A DNA stretch of 64,000 nt from Compostibacter hankyongensis (GCF_039541075.1 NZ_BAABFN010000001.1:62001-126000), one strand, 5' to 3'. Counted from the stretch's first letter, positions 35,364 to 43,969 are shown. The notes: generated by a model from the sequence alone, not told the origin. Numbers and translations are program-made.

Positions 35364-38300
35364 CTAAAAGGTAACATTGGCGCCCAGGGTGAAGGTCCTT
35401 GCCAGGGGATAGTTATTGTAGCTGCTCTTGGCTACATTGGACCCGTCGCCGGTCTGGTTGGCCGCCGGATCGTATCCTTCGAAATGGGTAATGGTCAGCA
35501 GGTTTTCTCCTGTCAGGGACAGCGACACCGCTTTGAACACCCTGGTATTGCGCAGGGGAAGGTTGCAGCTCAGCGTAACATTCCTGAGCCGAAGGTAAGC
35601 CGCGCTTTGGATGCTATAAGTATTGATCATCTTTCCATTGCCGAAATAAACGGCGGAATTGACACCCGAAGGAAATCCGGTATTCGGACGGTCGGCGGTC
35701 CAGCGCTCCTGGTAGTATTTGCTCATGATGTTCCGGTTGAAGTTGATCGGAAACATGGACTCCACGATATTGGCATTGAAGGTCTTGATCCCGGAGACGC
35801 CGAGCCAGTAAATGTCGAGACTGAAAGGACCGTAAGAAAAAGAGTTGCCGAAACTGTAGGTCAGGCTGGGGAATGGGTTCCCGAGTATGGTCCGGTCCTG
35901 GGCATCGATCTTCCCGTTGCCGTCGCGGTCCTGGAAGATAGGCCATCCGGGCTTGGCATCCGGCTGCGCCGAATGGGCGATGTCGTCGCCTTCCTGAAAG
36001 ATGCCGGTGACCTTATAGCCGTAGAAGGCATACATGGGATATCCCTCTTTCACGATGGCGAAGCCCGGGATATTGGCCACGATACCGCCGGAGATGATCT
36101 CCCCGATATAGGGAGGAAGCATTACTACCTCGTTTTTAAGGGTAGACAGATTCAGCGTTGTGGACCAGCCGAACTTGCCGGCGAGATTTTGCGTAGTCAC
36201 CGAAATATCGAAACCCGAATTCCGCACTTTACCGAAATTGGTGAGTATATTGGAGAAGCCGGTGCTCATGGGTACGGGTTTGTTGAAAAGCTGATCCACG
36301 GTATTGCGCGCATAATATTCCACCGAACCGGATACCCTGTCGCGGAACAGGCCGAAGTCGATACCCACATTATACTCTTCGGTGGTTTCCCATTTCAGAT
36401 CCGGGTTGGGGATGCGCGCAGGCTGGGCCCCGCTCACCTTGTTGCCCCCGAGCACGGTATTGCCGCCGGCTACATAAGTGGCTATAGTGGCAAAGTTGCC
36501 GATGCCCTCATTGCCCATCTGCCCGTAGCTCATACGCAGCTTGAGGTTGCTCAAGGCGGTAAGGTTTTTCATGAAAGGCTCTTCGGTAAGTCTCCAGCCC
36601 AGGGCCACGGAGGGGAACAGGGCGTATTTGTTCTTTTCGGAAAAGCGAGAGGTGCCGTCGCGGCGGACCGTGGCAGTGAGCAGATACCTGTCCCGGAAGG
36701 TATAGTTAGCACGGGCAAAGTATGACTGTAACGTATATACGATATTGGAGGAACTGACTTGTGCCGTGAGCGGGTCTCCGCTCTGTAGCAGGTTGGTATT
36801 AGTAACGTCGGAAAGAAATCCGGTGGCATGGGAGCCCTGAAGGAGCGTCATGAATTTCTCCCAGGTAGCGCCCCCCATGAGGGTGAGGTGATGCACGCCG
36901 AAGGTCCGGTCATAGTTGAGCACCGCTTCACTGAGCCAGTATTTGGCGTTGGAGCTGTTGATGTCGGCGATCCCGCCGCTGGCCTTACCCCGTTGTGTAG
37001 TGCGATCCGTATATTGGTCGTTGCGTATATTGTTGATATCGCCACCGAGGCGGAGGGTGGCTTTCAGCCCTTTCAGGACCTCGTATTCCCCAAAAACGTT
37101 CCCGTATATCCTGTTGTTCTGGTTCCGGTAGTCGTATCCGTAAGCCAGCGCAAGCGGATTGTCCAGCGCGATGGAAGGATTGACGGGATATGCTCCGTCT
37201 GCATTCTTTCCGGGAGGCAGGGTGGGGTCAAACTGGGTGGCGGCATTCAGCGGATCGGCATTTTCATTGCCCGTATTGCTCTCGTCGGCGATCTTGTCCT
37301 TCTGGTTGAGATTACCATTCAGGTTGAAACCGAACCTGAACTTGTCGCTGGGGGTAACCTCCAGGTTCACCAGCACATTGTACTGCTTGACGTCAGAACT
37401 GACAAGAATGCCGTCCTGGCTCAGGTACCGGAGCGAAGTGTAGTATTTCACCTGATCGCTGCCTCCGCTCACGGAAAGCTGTTGGCTGGTGGCCCAGGCA
37501 TCGCGAAGCAGCTCGTCCTGCCAGTCCGTACCGCGCCCTGCTGCTGCGATCTGCTCCTCGGTAAAGGGCGGCGTGTTGCCGGCGTCGCTGCTGATGTCGT
37601 TCAGCATATGCATATAGCCGGTGGCGTTGAGCATGTGCAGCTTGGCGGAAGGGGTCTGGTAGGCCCAGTAGGTGTTGTAGGTAACCCTGGCCGGCCCCTG
37701 GCCGCCTTTTTTGGTGGTGATCAGCACGACGCCGTTGGCCGCACGGGTACCATATATGGCGGCGGCAGAAGCGTCTTTCAGCACTTCGATGCTTTTGATA
37801 TCGGAGGGGTTGATATTGGCGGTACTGCCCCCCGGCAGCCCGTCGATGACAAAAAGCACGCCGTTGCTACTGTTGATGGAGCCCACCCCACGGATACGGA
37901 CATTGAGATTACCCCCCGGTTCCGCATTGGCCTGGCTGACATCAACGCCTGCCGCCTTGCCGGAGATCAGCTGCAGGGCATCGGTAGCCACGCCCTTTAC
38001 AAAATCCTTTTCCCCTATGGAAGACACTGAACCGGTCAGATCTTTACGCTCCTGCGTACCATAGCCCACAACTACCAGCTGATCCAGCGCAGACACGCGA
38101 GCGCCAAGGCGGATGGAGATCTGACGCCTCCCCGCTACAGGGACATCCTGCGGTATATAGCCTACATAGGATACGGAGAGGACAGCATCATCCGGTACTT
38201 CCAGCTCGAATGCTCCTTTCCCGTCAGTCAACGCTCCATGGCTGCCGTTCTTCTCCCGTACGCTGACCCCTGTAAGGGGCTGACCTGAGGCGGAATCGGT

Positions 38301-38729
38301 GACGACCCCGCTTACCCGGATGGGAGGAAGGTCCGGAACAGGGACGACAGACCCAGAAGATGACGGCGGTTTCTTCCTGAGGGTGATGATGTTCCCTACT
38401 AAGGTATAGGTGAGCGGCTGATTCCGGAAACACTGTGCCAGCGCCTGCTCGACCGTAGCGCCGGAAACGCGGATACTGACCGGCCGCGCACCGCTCAGCC
38501 AGTCGTCGCGATAAATAAAGAAATAATCGCTCTGCTCCTCTATGGCCCGGAACACGATCTTCAGCGGGGCATCGTGCAGCGAGAGGGTGATCGTTTGCGC
38601 AGAAACGCCGGCATTGGCCTGGAAGGTGGCCACCAGCAATAAGACGGCAGAAATTTTCATGACCAGCAGGCTTTTTACGGCGAAGGTCCCGGTTAAAAAA
38701 CTGCCTTTCCCGGGTAAAGTGAATTGCAT
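35364..38729 (-). CDS. susC: SusC/RagA-family TonB-dependent transporter with STN signalling domain
   Basis: A 1121-residue outer-membrane transporter for oligosaccharides. It has a signal sequence ending near GVSAQ (about residue 45), then an STN (secretin/TonB N-terminal) domain at about residues 46-118, a carboxypeptidase-D regulatory-like domain at about 135-215 (VSGVVTDSASGQPLTGVSV), a TonB box/plug (VVVGYGTQERKDLTGSV) and a 22-strand barrel ending in TLGANVTF. The STN domain is the contact for the FecR-type anti-sigma factor encoded just upstream, implying substrate-responsive transcription through the sigma factor. A hairpin lies in the short spacer between fecR and this gene. Confidence 0.96.
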   Translation of the reverse strand: MQFTLPGKGSFLTGTFAVKSLLVMKISAVLLLVATFQANAGVSAQTITLSLHDAPLKIVFRAIEEQSDYFFIYRDDWLSGARPVSIRVSGATVEQALAQCFRNQPLTYTLVGNIITLRKKPPSSSGSVVPVPDLPPIRVSGVVTDSASGQPLTGVSVREKNGSHGALTDGKGAFELEVPDDAVLSVSYVGYIPQDVPVAGRRQISIRLGARVSALDQLVVVGYGTQERKDLTGSVSSIGEKDFVKGVATDALQLISGKAAGVDVSQANAEPGGNLNVRIRGVGSINSSNGVLFVIDGLPGGSTANINPSDIKSIEVLKDASAAAIYGTRAANGVVLITTKKGGQGPARVTYNTYWAYQTPSAKLHMLNATGYMHMLNDISSDAGNTPPFTEEQIAAAGRGTDWQDELLRDAWATSQQLSVSGGSDQVKYYTSLRYLSQDGILVSSDVKQYNVLVNLEVTPSDKFRFGFNLNGNLNQKDKIADESNTGNENADPLNAATQFDPTLPPGKNADGAYPVNPSIALDNPLALAYGYDYRNQNNRIYGNVFGEYEVLKGLKATLRLGGDINNIRNDQYTDRTTQRGKASGGIADINSSNAKYWLSEAVLNYDRTFGVHHLTLMGGATWEKFMTLLQGSHATGFLSDVTNTNLLQSGDPLTAQVSSSNIVYTLQSYFARANYTFRDRYLLTATVRRDGTSRFSEKNKYALFPSVALGWRLTEEPFMKNLTALSNLKLRMSYGQMGNEGIGNFATIATYVAGGNTVLGGNKVSGAQPARIPNPDLKWETTEEYNVGIDFGLFRDRVSGSVEYYARNTVDQLFNKPVPMSTGFSNILTNFGKVRNSGFDISVTTQNLAGKFGWSTTLNLSTLKNEVVMLPPYIGEIISGGIVANIPGFAIVKEGYPMYAFYGYKVTGIFQEGDDIAHSAQPDAKPGWPIFQDRDGNGKIDAQDRTILGNPFPSLTYSFGNSFSYGPFSLDIYWLGVSGIKTFNANIVESMFPINFNRNIMSKYYQERWTADRPNTGFPSGVNSAVYFGNGKMINTYSIQSAAYLRLRNVTLSCNLPLRNTRVFKAVSLSLTGENLLTITHFEGYDPAANQTGDGSNVAKSSYNNYPLARTFTLGANVTF

Positions 38730-38793
38730 ACTTTTGTATGGTTTGGGTGAAATGATACGGTCATTCGCGTGACAATTGATATGATCCCATTCT

Positions 38794-38820
38794 GCCGGAA
38801 GTGCTCGACACGCTTCCGGC
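38794..38820. other. Hairpin between fecR and susC
   Basis: GCCGGAAG and CTTCCGGC form an 8-bp perfect stem around an 11-nt loop, in the spacer after the FecR stop. On the plus strand it is followed by TCTTTTC; on the minus (gene) strand there is no T-run, so a weak terminator or mRNA-processing site are both possible. Confidence 0.4.
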
Positions 38821-38833
38821 TCTTTTCAAAAAC

Positions 38834-40030
38834 TTACTCTGCCTGCACCGTCAGTACCCTGCCTTCCACATTAACCTTTATACCGTTCAGCTTCAGCACC
38901 TTCAGTACTTCGGACAGGTTTGTATTCCTGGGCAGGGTGCCGGTGATGTGCCCGGCCGGCACAGCATCCGCATAGGCGATCTCTACGTCGTACCAGCGCG
39001 CCAGCTGACGCATTACTTCGGAAACATCGGCGCTGTTGAACCGGAACAACCCTTCCTTCCAGGCCAGGACATCCGTTATGTCCGCATTCTCCTTTACCAA
39101 CAAATCGCCCCTTTTGGTAAGCTGGCCTTGCTGGCGGGGCGCCAGCAGGCTGCTGGCACGGGCACCGGTGACCCTTACCGCTCCGGCAATCAGCGTAGTC
39201 TTTATGACCGGCTCGTCCCGATAGGCCGCCACGTCAAAGCTGGTACCCAGCACAGCTATATCCGCTCCCCCAGCTTTAACATGAAAAGGCTGCCCGGCTT
39301 TTTTTTCCACTTCGAAATAGGCTTCCCCGTTAAGCTCCACAGACCGTTCTTTACCAGTAAAAGCCACGGGATACCGTAAGGAAGAGGCAGCGTTTAGCCA
39401 TACCCGTGTGCCATCCGGCAATGTCAGGCGGTACTGGCCGCCCCGCGGTATGGACAGTACATTGTACCGTATTGCAGCGTTCGTCGACATATCGCCGGCA
39501 TCCTGCCGGTATACGAGCTGCCCTCCCCGCTGTTGGGAAACGGTTGTTTTTCCCTGTCGGGTCAGCGTGCCGGCTGTTGCATCATCCAGATCCACCTTGC
39601 TGCCGTCGGCCAGGGTCAGTACGGCGTACCCCGCTGCGGGAGGTATATCCCGTTCCTTGTCGCCATTGCCCGCATCCATAGCTATCTGGGGCTGCACGTG
39701 TTGTTCCCGCCACAGCCACCATCCTGCCGGCAGCAGCAGGCACAGCAGCACAGCTGCCGCAGCCGCCCACCGGTAACGGGGACGGCGCTGCGCCTTTATG
39801 GAGACAGCAGACGGAAGCCCGCCGGCGTCCGCCTCCGAAGCCACCACCTCCCGCAACCGTTCCCAGAGCCTTTGCTCCAACTTCGCTTCAGCTTCGGGTC
39901 CGCCGGGCAACCGTACCTCCAAATCTCTCCCAAACGCATGATACCATCGGCTCAGCTTTGCCTTTTCCGCTGCCGAAGCTTTACCTGACAGGTACTTCCT
40001 CACCAGCCGTACACGTTTTTTCGGTGTCAT
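38834..40030 (-). CDS. FecR-type anti-sigma factor
   Basis: A 398-residue inner-membrane regulator. It has a cytoplasmic N-terminal region (MTPKKRVRLVRKYLSGKASAAEKAKLSRW, read as KYLSGKASAAEKAKLSRWY), one transmembrane helix at about residues 94-110 (WAAAAAVLLCLLLPAGWWLW), the periplasmic FecR domain (VLSIPRGGQYRLTLPDGTRVWLNAASSLRYP, read as RGGQYRLTLPDGTRVWLNA) and a C-terminal DUF4974-type domain (FRFNSADVSEVMRQLARWYDV). It relays the state of the SusC STN domain to the sigma factor encoded 101 nt upstream. Confidence 0.95.
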   Translation of the reverse strand: MTPKKRVRLVRKYLSGKASAAEKAKLSRWYHAFGRDLEVRLPGGPEAEAKLEQRLWERLREVVASEADAGGLPSAVSIKAQRRPRYRWAAAAAVLLCLLLPAGWWLWREQHVQPQIAMDAGNGDKERDIPPAAGYAVLTLADGSKVDLDDATAGTLTRQGKTTVSQQRGGQLVYRQDAGDMSTNAAIRYNVLSIPRGGQYRLTLPDGTRVWLNAASSLRYPVAFTGKERSVELNGEAYFEVEKKAGQPFHVKAGGADIAVLGTSFDVAAYRDEPVIKTTLIAGAVRVTGARASSLLAPRQQGQLTKRGDLLVKENADITDVLAWKEGLFRFNSADVSEVMRQLARWYDVEIAYADAVPAGHITGTLPRNTNLSEVLKVLKLNGIKVNVEGRVLTVQAE

Positions 40031-40131
40031 ATTTAAAACAGGATTACCACTTTACACCGGGGGACCGGTATCATATATAGTATCACGGGAAAAGCTTAAC
40101 CCTACCTTGCCGGGAATTTTTTTTAGGTAGA

Positions 40132-40677
40132 TCAGAACAAAAGCCAGGAAAAATGTTTCAGCTGCGTCCTGAGCTGACGCAGCGCATAGGTAATATGCTT
40201 TTCCACAGCCTTTTCAGATATTCCGAATTTGCGGGCGATGACTTTGTTCGACATGCCCTTGTCGCGGCTGCAGCGAAAGACGAGACGGCACTTCTCCGGC
40301 AGCCGGTTTACTTCTTCGCGGATCATCTCCTGCAGGAAATGCACCCGGATCTCCTCCTCTACGGCAACGGGCTCCGGCGACAGTCCACGGAGAATATGGC
40401 GTTCCCGGTTTTTCCGGGCCACTTGCCGGAATACGGCATAGCGTGTGGCCGCTGCAAGATAGGCATAGAGCGAGGTGATCTCCAGCTCCGTCCGCCGCAG
40501 CCACAGACCGGCCAGCACCTCCTGCACTACATCTTCCGCTCCCGGCCCTGCATGCAGATGATAGACCGCTACGGCATATAGCTTATGCCAATAACGCCGG
40601 TATATCTCGGCAAACGCAGTTTCATCTGATACTTTTACCAGTTGCAGCAATTCATCATCGGTATAACCGGAGTGCAT
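40132..40677 (-). CDS. ECF sigma factor of the PUL (SusC/FecR-linked)
   Basis: A 181-residue RNA polymerase sigma factor. Region 2: FAEIYRRYWHKLYAVAVYHLHAGPGAEDVVQEVLAGLW, read as FAEIYRRYWHKLYAVA and AEDVVQEVLAGLW. Region 4: LPEKCRLVFRCSRDKGMSNKVIARKFGISEKAVEKHITYALRQLR, read as LPEKCRLVFRCSRD and SEKAVEKHITYALRQL. It is paired with the FecR gene and is expected to activate the susCD promoter. The ATG giving MHSGYTDDELL was chosen; a TTG 42 nt upstream would extend the frame into the divergent promoter region. Divergent from the DUF3500 gene, with only 68 nt between the starts. Confidence 0.92.
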   Translation of the reverse strand: MHSGYTDDELLQLVKVSDETAFAEIYRRYWHKLYAVAVYHLHAGPGAEDVVQEVLAGLWLRRTELEITSLYAYLAAATRYAVFRQVARKNRERHILRGLSPEPVAVEEEIRVHFLQEMIREEVNRLPEKCRLVFRCSRDKGMSNKVIARKFGISEKAVEKHITYALRQLRTQLKHFSWLLF

Positions 40678-40710
40678 AGACGGAGGATAAAGCTGTTTAA
40701 AGATAAAAAA

Positions 40711-40741
40711 TTGCCTCAATATCCTATTTATCGTAACTTTC
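40711..40741 (+). promoter_or_regulatory. Candidate promoter of the DUF3500 gene (TTG-N20-TAACTTTC)
   Basis: TTG at 40711 and TAACTTTC at 40734 are 20 nt apart, close to the Bacteroidota -33/-7 consensus (last base C instead of G). The -7 element ends 4 nt before the ATG, so a leaderless or near-leaderless transcript is predicted. The same 68-nt spacer must carry the sigma-factor promoter on the other strand (TATCTTTA at 40698-40705). Confidence 0.5.
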
Positions 40742-40745
40742 TTGT

Positions 40746-41750
40746 ATGATCAAGAAATCCTGTCTTTTCCTGTGGGTATGCCTGCTACCGGGCTATCTGG
40801 TCCGGGCGCAAGAAGCTACCCTGCAGGATACTATTGCGGTCGCCGCCCGGCAGTTTGTAGACAGCCTCCGTCCCGACCAGCGCCGGCAAGCCCTGCTGAC
40901 TTTTGACGATCCCGAAAGGCTGCGCTGGGGAAACGAACCGGAGAACCTGCATGCACGGAAGGGTCTAAAGCTGGAGGAAATGAGCGACCGTCAGAAACGG
41001 CTGACGCACCGGCTGCTGCTGACCGTGCTGAGCGAACAGGGTTATCTGAAGCTGGCCAATGTGATCCGGCTGGACGACTGGCTGAAGAAAAATTATTATA
41101 AGCCACCGGTATCAGACTACTATGGCAGCGGCTGGTACCGCCTCGCAGTTTTCGGCACGCCGGGGAAAGATCAGCGCTGGGGCTGGCGCTTTGAAGGCCA
41201 TCATTTTTCACTGAGCGTAACGGTGTCGCCAAAGGGCGTCTCGGTGACGCCTTTTTTCCTGGGCTCCCATCCGGCTGTGCTGCCGGACGGGCCGCTGGCG
41301 GGACTGGAAAACATGCCCGATGCCACGCATCTGGCCTGGCAATTGTTACAATCGCTGGATGCGGGCCAGCAAAAGCAGGCTGTGCTGGGCGCCAAGGTTC
41401 CCGGCGACGTCCAGGCCCATACGGGGAAAGAAGACTTTATCACCCATCCCCAGGGCATCCCGGCCACTGCGCTGAACGCGGGGCAACAATCGATTCTGAA
41501 AGCCCTGATCCGGAGCTATACCGGCAACCTCAGGCCCTCCCTGGCGGATAAGTATTATCAAACGATCACCGGGAAGGAATGGGGGCAGCTCCGTTTTGCC
41601 TGGATCGGCGGCACCGCGCCGGGGTCGCCGTTTTATTACCGGTTGCTGTCTCCCGGTAATATCATCGAATACTGCAGCCGTATGCAGGATCAGCAGCATA
41701 TCCATACGCTGTGGCGGATGCCGGCACAGGATTTCGGAGGAGCGCTGTAG
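40746..41750 (+). CDS. Exported DUF3500-domain protein
   Basis: A 334-residue protein with a signal peptide (KSCLFLWVCLLPGYLVRAQE). The mature part matches the DUF3500 family: RKGLKLEEMSDRQKRLTHRLL, read as RKGLKLEEMSDRQKRL, a GY-K-A-N-VI--D block, and YRLAVFGTPGKDQRWGWRFEGHHFSLS, read as YRLAVFGTPG and WGWRFEGHHFSLS, with conserved Trp and two His. The function is unknown; members are secreted proteins seen in many environmental bacteria. It is divergent from the PUL sigma factor but its expression need not be linked. Confidence 0.85.
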   Translation: MIKKSCLFLWVCLLPGYLVRAQEATLQDTIAVAARQFVDSLRPDQRRQALLTFDDPERLRWGNEPENLHARKGLKLEEMSDRQKRLTHRLLLTVLSEQGYLKLANVIRLDDWLKKNYYKPPVSDYYGSGWYRLAVFGTPGKDQRWGWRFEGHHFSLSVTVSPKGVSVTPFFLGSHPAVLPDGPLAGLENMPDATHLAWQLLQSLDAGQQKQAVLGAKVPGDVQAHTGKEDFITHPQGIPATALNAGQQSILKALIRSYTGNLRPSLADKYYQTITGKEWGQLRFAWIGGTAPGSPFYYRLLSPGNIIEYCSRMQDQQHIHTLWRMPAQDFGGAL

Positions 41751-41811
41751 CCCCGGAGTCTGCTAATCTGCCGGCCGCACAGGCGGCCCTGCCCGTTGTA
41801 TCCCTACTTCC

Positions 41812-41819
41812 TATCTTTG
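41812..41819 (+). promoter_or_regulatory. -7 element 3 nt before the MFS start
   Basis: TATCTTTG is a perfect TAnnTTTG match ending 3 nt before the ATG, predicting a leaderless transcript if it is used. A TTG at 41796 is only 13 nt upstream, too close for a standard -33 element. Confidence 0.45.
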
Positions 41820-41822
41820 CGC

Positions 41823-43022
41823 ATGCCTCCGGAGCAAGACCACCGCGCCCGTCTGCAGTTTTTCCTGCTGTGCTGCAGCCACTTCCTGTTTGCCTGCAGC
41901 TTCAACATGCCCATCCCGGAGCTGCCCGATTATCTCATTGCGCTGGGCGGACGCGATTACCTGGGGCTGATCATCGCCCTGTTTACCCTGATGGCCGGGC
42001 TGTCCCGCCCTTTCAGCGGCAAGCTGGCCGATACGGTAGGGCGCATTCCGGTAATGATCTACGGTTCGGCGGTCTGCGTGGTCTGCAGCCTGCTTTATCC
42101 CGTGCTGACGACCGTCGGCGGCTTTTTATTCCTGCGTTTCCTGCACGGCTTCTCCACCGGATTCAAGCCTACCGGCGCTTCGGCTTATGTGGCGGACATT
42201 GCGCCGCCGGAGCAGCGGGCCCGGGCCATGGGTACGCTGGGGTTGTCGTCTTCGCTGGGCTTCTCCGCCGGACCGGCGGCCGGCAGCTATCTTACCGATC
42301 TGTATGGGATTACAGTCATGTTTTACCTCTCGGCGTTTCTCGCACTGGTTTCGGTGATCATCCTCGCGGGCATGCGGGAGACGCTGACACAGCGGCAGCC
42401 CTTCCGCTGGTCCCTGCTCCGGGTGTCCCGGCAGGAGATCATCGAGCCTAAGGTTATCCCTCCTTCGGTGGTGACCCTGCTGCTCTATGCCGGGTATGGT
42501 GCGGTACTTACCCTGGTTCCGGCGCTCAGCCGGCATGCGGGCGTGGAAAACAAGGGTTTGTTTTTTACCTTTTATACCATCAGCGCGGTAGGCATACGCC
42601 TGCTGGCCGGCCATGCCGCCGACCGGTACGGACGTGTGCCCGTGTTAAAGGTGGCCGGCATCCTGATGGGCATTTCCATGTATATGATCCTTTCTGCGGA
42701 CACGCGCTGGGCGCTGTTGTCGGCCGCCCTGCTGTATGGTCTTTCCATGGGGTTGTTTACCCCCGCAGCGGCGGCCTGGGCGGTGGACCTGTCGCATCCG
42801 CATCACCGGGGACGTGCGCTGGCGACACTGTTTATCGCCATGGAGATCTCTATCGGAGCAGGCGCCCTGCTCAGCGGCTGGTGTTATGCCCGGCTGCCGC
42901 AGACCGGCATCACGCTGACGTTCGCCATCATGAGCGGGCTGGCCTTCCTGGCTTTCGTATACCTGCAATGGGGAAGAACCCCTGATCCCCTGAGGGGCAA
43001 AGAGGTAAAAGGTGAAAGGTAA
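41823..43022 (+). CDS. MFS transporter
   Basis: A 399-residue major-facilitator protein with about 12 hydrophobic segments and the loop 2-3 motif GLSRPFSGKLADTVGRIPVM (MFS motif A form, GKLADTVGRIP). A second copy is in the mid-loop (GHAADRYGRVPVLK). HGFSTGFKPTGASAYVADIAPPEQRARAMG, read as GFSTGFKPTGASAYVADIA, recalls drug or sugar efflux members. The substrate is unknown. The C-terminal tail PDPLRGKEVKGER is encoded by mosaic-repeat modules F and E, so the real functional end is probably a little before it. The ATG was preferred over a TTG 27 nt upstream. Confidence 0.88.
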   Translation: MPPEQDHRARLQFFLLCCSHFLFACSFNMPIPELPDYLIALGGRDYLGLIIALFTLMAGLSRPFSGKLADTVGRIPVMIYGSAVCVVCSLLYPVLTTVGGFLFLRFLHGFSTGFKPTGASAYVADIAPPEQRARAMGTLGLSSSLGFSAGPAAGSYLTDLYGITVMFYLSAFLALVSVIILAGMRETLTQRQPFRWSLLRVSRQEIIEPKVIPPSVVTLLLYAGYGAVLTLVPALSRHAGVENKGLFFTFYTISAVGIRLLAGHAADRYGRVPVLKVAGILMGISMYMILSADTRWALLSAALLYGLSMGLFTPAAAAWAVDLSHPHHRGRALATLFIAMEISIGAGALLSGWCYARLPQTGITLTFAIMSGLAFLAFVYLQWGRTPDPLRGKEVKGER

Positions 43023-43118
43023 AAGGCATTTTAATAATTTGGTGATTTGATGATGTGCTGATTTGATAATTGCATCGAACGCAAAACGTCAAACCGGCAA
43101 CAGGAAACCTCAAACCTT
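42976..43118. repeat. Mosaic intergenic repeat, copy 5 (reverse orientation)
   Basis: Reading along the plus strand are the reverse complements of modules F (CCCCTGATCCCCTGAGGGGC, 42978), E (GGTAAAAGGTGAAAGGTAAA, from 43005), D (GGTGATTTGATGATGTGCTG, 43041) and A (AAACGTCAAACCGGCAACAG, 43083). F and E lie inside the MFS coding region. The order relative to the gene 3' end is the same as in copies 1 and 2. Confidence 0.7.
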
Positions 43119-43119
43119 C

Positions 43120-43362
43120 TCACCGGTGCCAGATCTTCACCTTGGTGATCCAGATCATGGCCGCAAAGCCTGCGGCATACCAGACGAAAAAAAGAATATG
43201 CACCCATAGCGGGATGCCGGGATTGTCGAAAAAGCCCAGGTCCAGCACTACGCCCAGGAAGGTGTTCAGGATCAGCCAGCCCAGCCAGATCAGCAGCGAC
43301 AGGGCGATCTTTTTAAACTGGCTGATCAGCTCGGGGTCCATTCCTTTCTGCTCGCGTCCCAT
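43120..43362 (-). CDS. Small two-helix membrane protein
   Basis: An 80-residue protein of unknown function with two transmembrane helices at about residues 19-40 and 50-71 and a short charged start (MGREQKGMDPELISQFKK). The terminal KVKIWHR is basic. It is isolated between the MFS gene (convergent) and a low-GC spacer. Length and hydropathy support a real gene, but I recognise no family. Confidence 0.55.
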   Translation of the reverse strand: MGREQKGMDPELISQFKKIALSLLIWLGWLILNTFLGVVLDLGFFDNPGIPLWVHILFFVWYAAGFAAMIWITKVKIWHR

Positions 43363-43681
43363 GGTCTTTTTCGCTTAAGTTCTTCCGCCCTGCAGCGGGA
43401 GATTGTCCTTTACAAGATACGCCATTTAACAATGCAGGTTGGCGCCTGAGGTTAAATTCCAGCGGGCCGGTTTTAAATCTCACATCCGACACCTCCAGCT
43501 CCAAATTTCAAACCAGAACGGAGCCTTGGCCGAACAAGCGCCCATATTACATTTTCTCTTTTAAATTTATGTGAGAAAAATACCATTGAATGCTTATCTT
43601 TATAAGCAGGCTTCGAAGCCTTGCCGCCTAATTTTAGTCTGACAGGCATCTTGCCTTACATCCATCGCATAAACAAACTAT
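43363..43681. other. Non-coding spacer with two adjacent palindromes
   Basis: No credible gene is seen in this 319-nt stretch. Near its right end are two neighbouring perfect inverted repeats, TGCTTATCTTTATAAGCA (43591-43608) and GGCTTCGAAGCC (43609-43620). The first overlaps a -7-like element TATCTTTA (43595-43602), which makes it a candidate operator for the AT-rich gene that follows. A fragment of repeat sequence (TTTCAAACCAGAAC) lies near 43505. Confidence 0.5.
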
Positions 43682-43966
43682 ATGCTCTACGCTATCCTCG
43701 GCATTACCCTGGTTTGGTTAGTCTGGAAGATTTTAACAGCTGTTTTCGGGCTCAAAGGAGGAGCCCTGATCTTTTTAACCGGCTATATTGTTTTATCCGT
43801 CGCCGCCGCAATTATAATTCTCCGTTATCATCATAAACTGGATCTGCCATCCTCTCATTCGGGGGGATTGTTTTTCGCCATTCTTTTATTGGTTGCCGGC
43901 TTCGCCGTAAAAGGATATTTTTTCCTGAAAGGTTACCGGGAAAGGAAATCCAATACGCAGGATTAG
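43682..43966 (+). CDS. Small three-helix membrane protein
   Basis: A 94-residue protein of unknown function with three hydrophobic helices at about residues 1-19, 26-48 and 61-82, joined by short loops (RYHHKLDLPSSHSGG). It ends in a charged tail (GYRERKSNTQD). The coding region and its upstream are lower in GC than most of the window. The start codon is preceded by the two palindromes described in the spacer, so regulation by a DNA-binding protein is plausible. No neighbour suggests a function. Confidence 0.6.
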   Translation: MLYAILGITLVWLVWKILTAVFGLKGGALIFLTGYIVLSVAAAIIILRYHHKLDLPSSHSGGLFFAILLLVAGFAVKGYFFLKGYRERKSNTQD

Positions 43967-43969
43967 CCT

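Larger units (their letters stand above)
21860..40677 (-). other. Polysaccharide utilization locus for a sulfated fucose-containing glycan
   Basis: Ten genes on one strand in the order ECF sigma, FecR anti-sigma, SusC (with STN domain), SusD, sulfatase, sulfatase, GH95-like, GH2, GH29 and alginate-lyase-type polysaccharide lyase. What is seen is the gene order and the family motifs of each product. Known biology is that SusC/D imports oligosaccharides and the FecR/sigma pair senses loading of the transporter. The inference is that the target carries sulfate (two sulfatases), alpha-L-fucose (GH29, possibly GH95), a beta-linked hexose or uronic acid (GH2) and uronic acid chains (lyase). Fucoidan-like or plant/algal sulfated polysaccharides are candidates. 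Confidence 0.85.
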
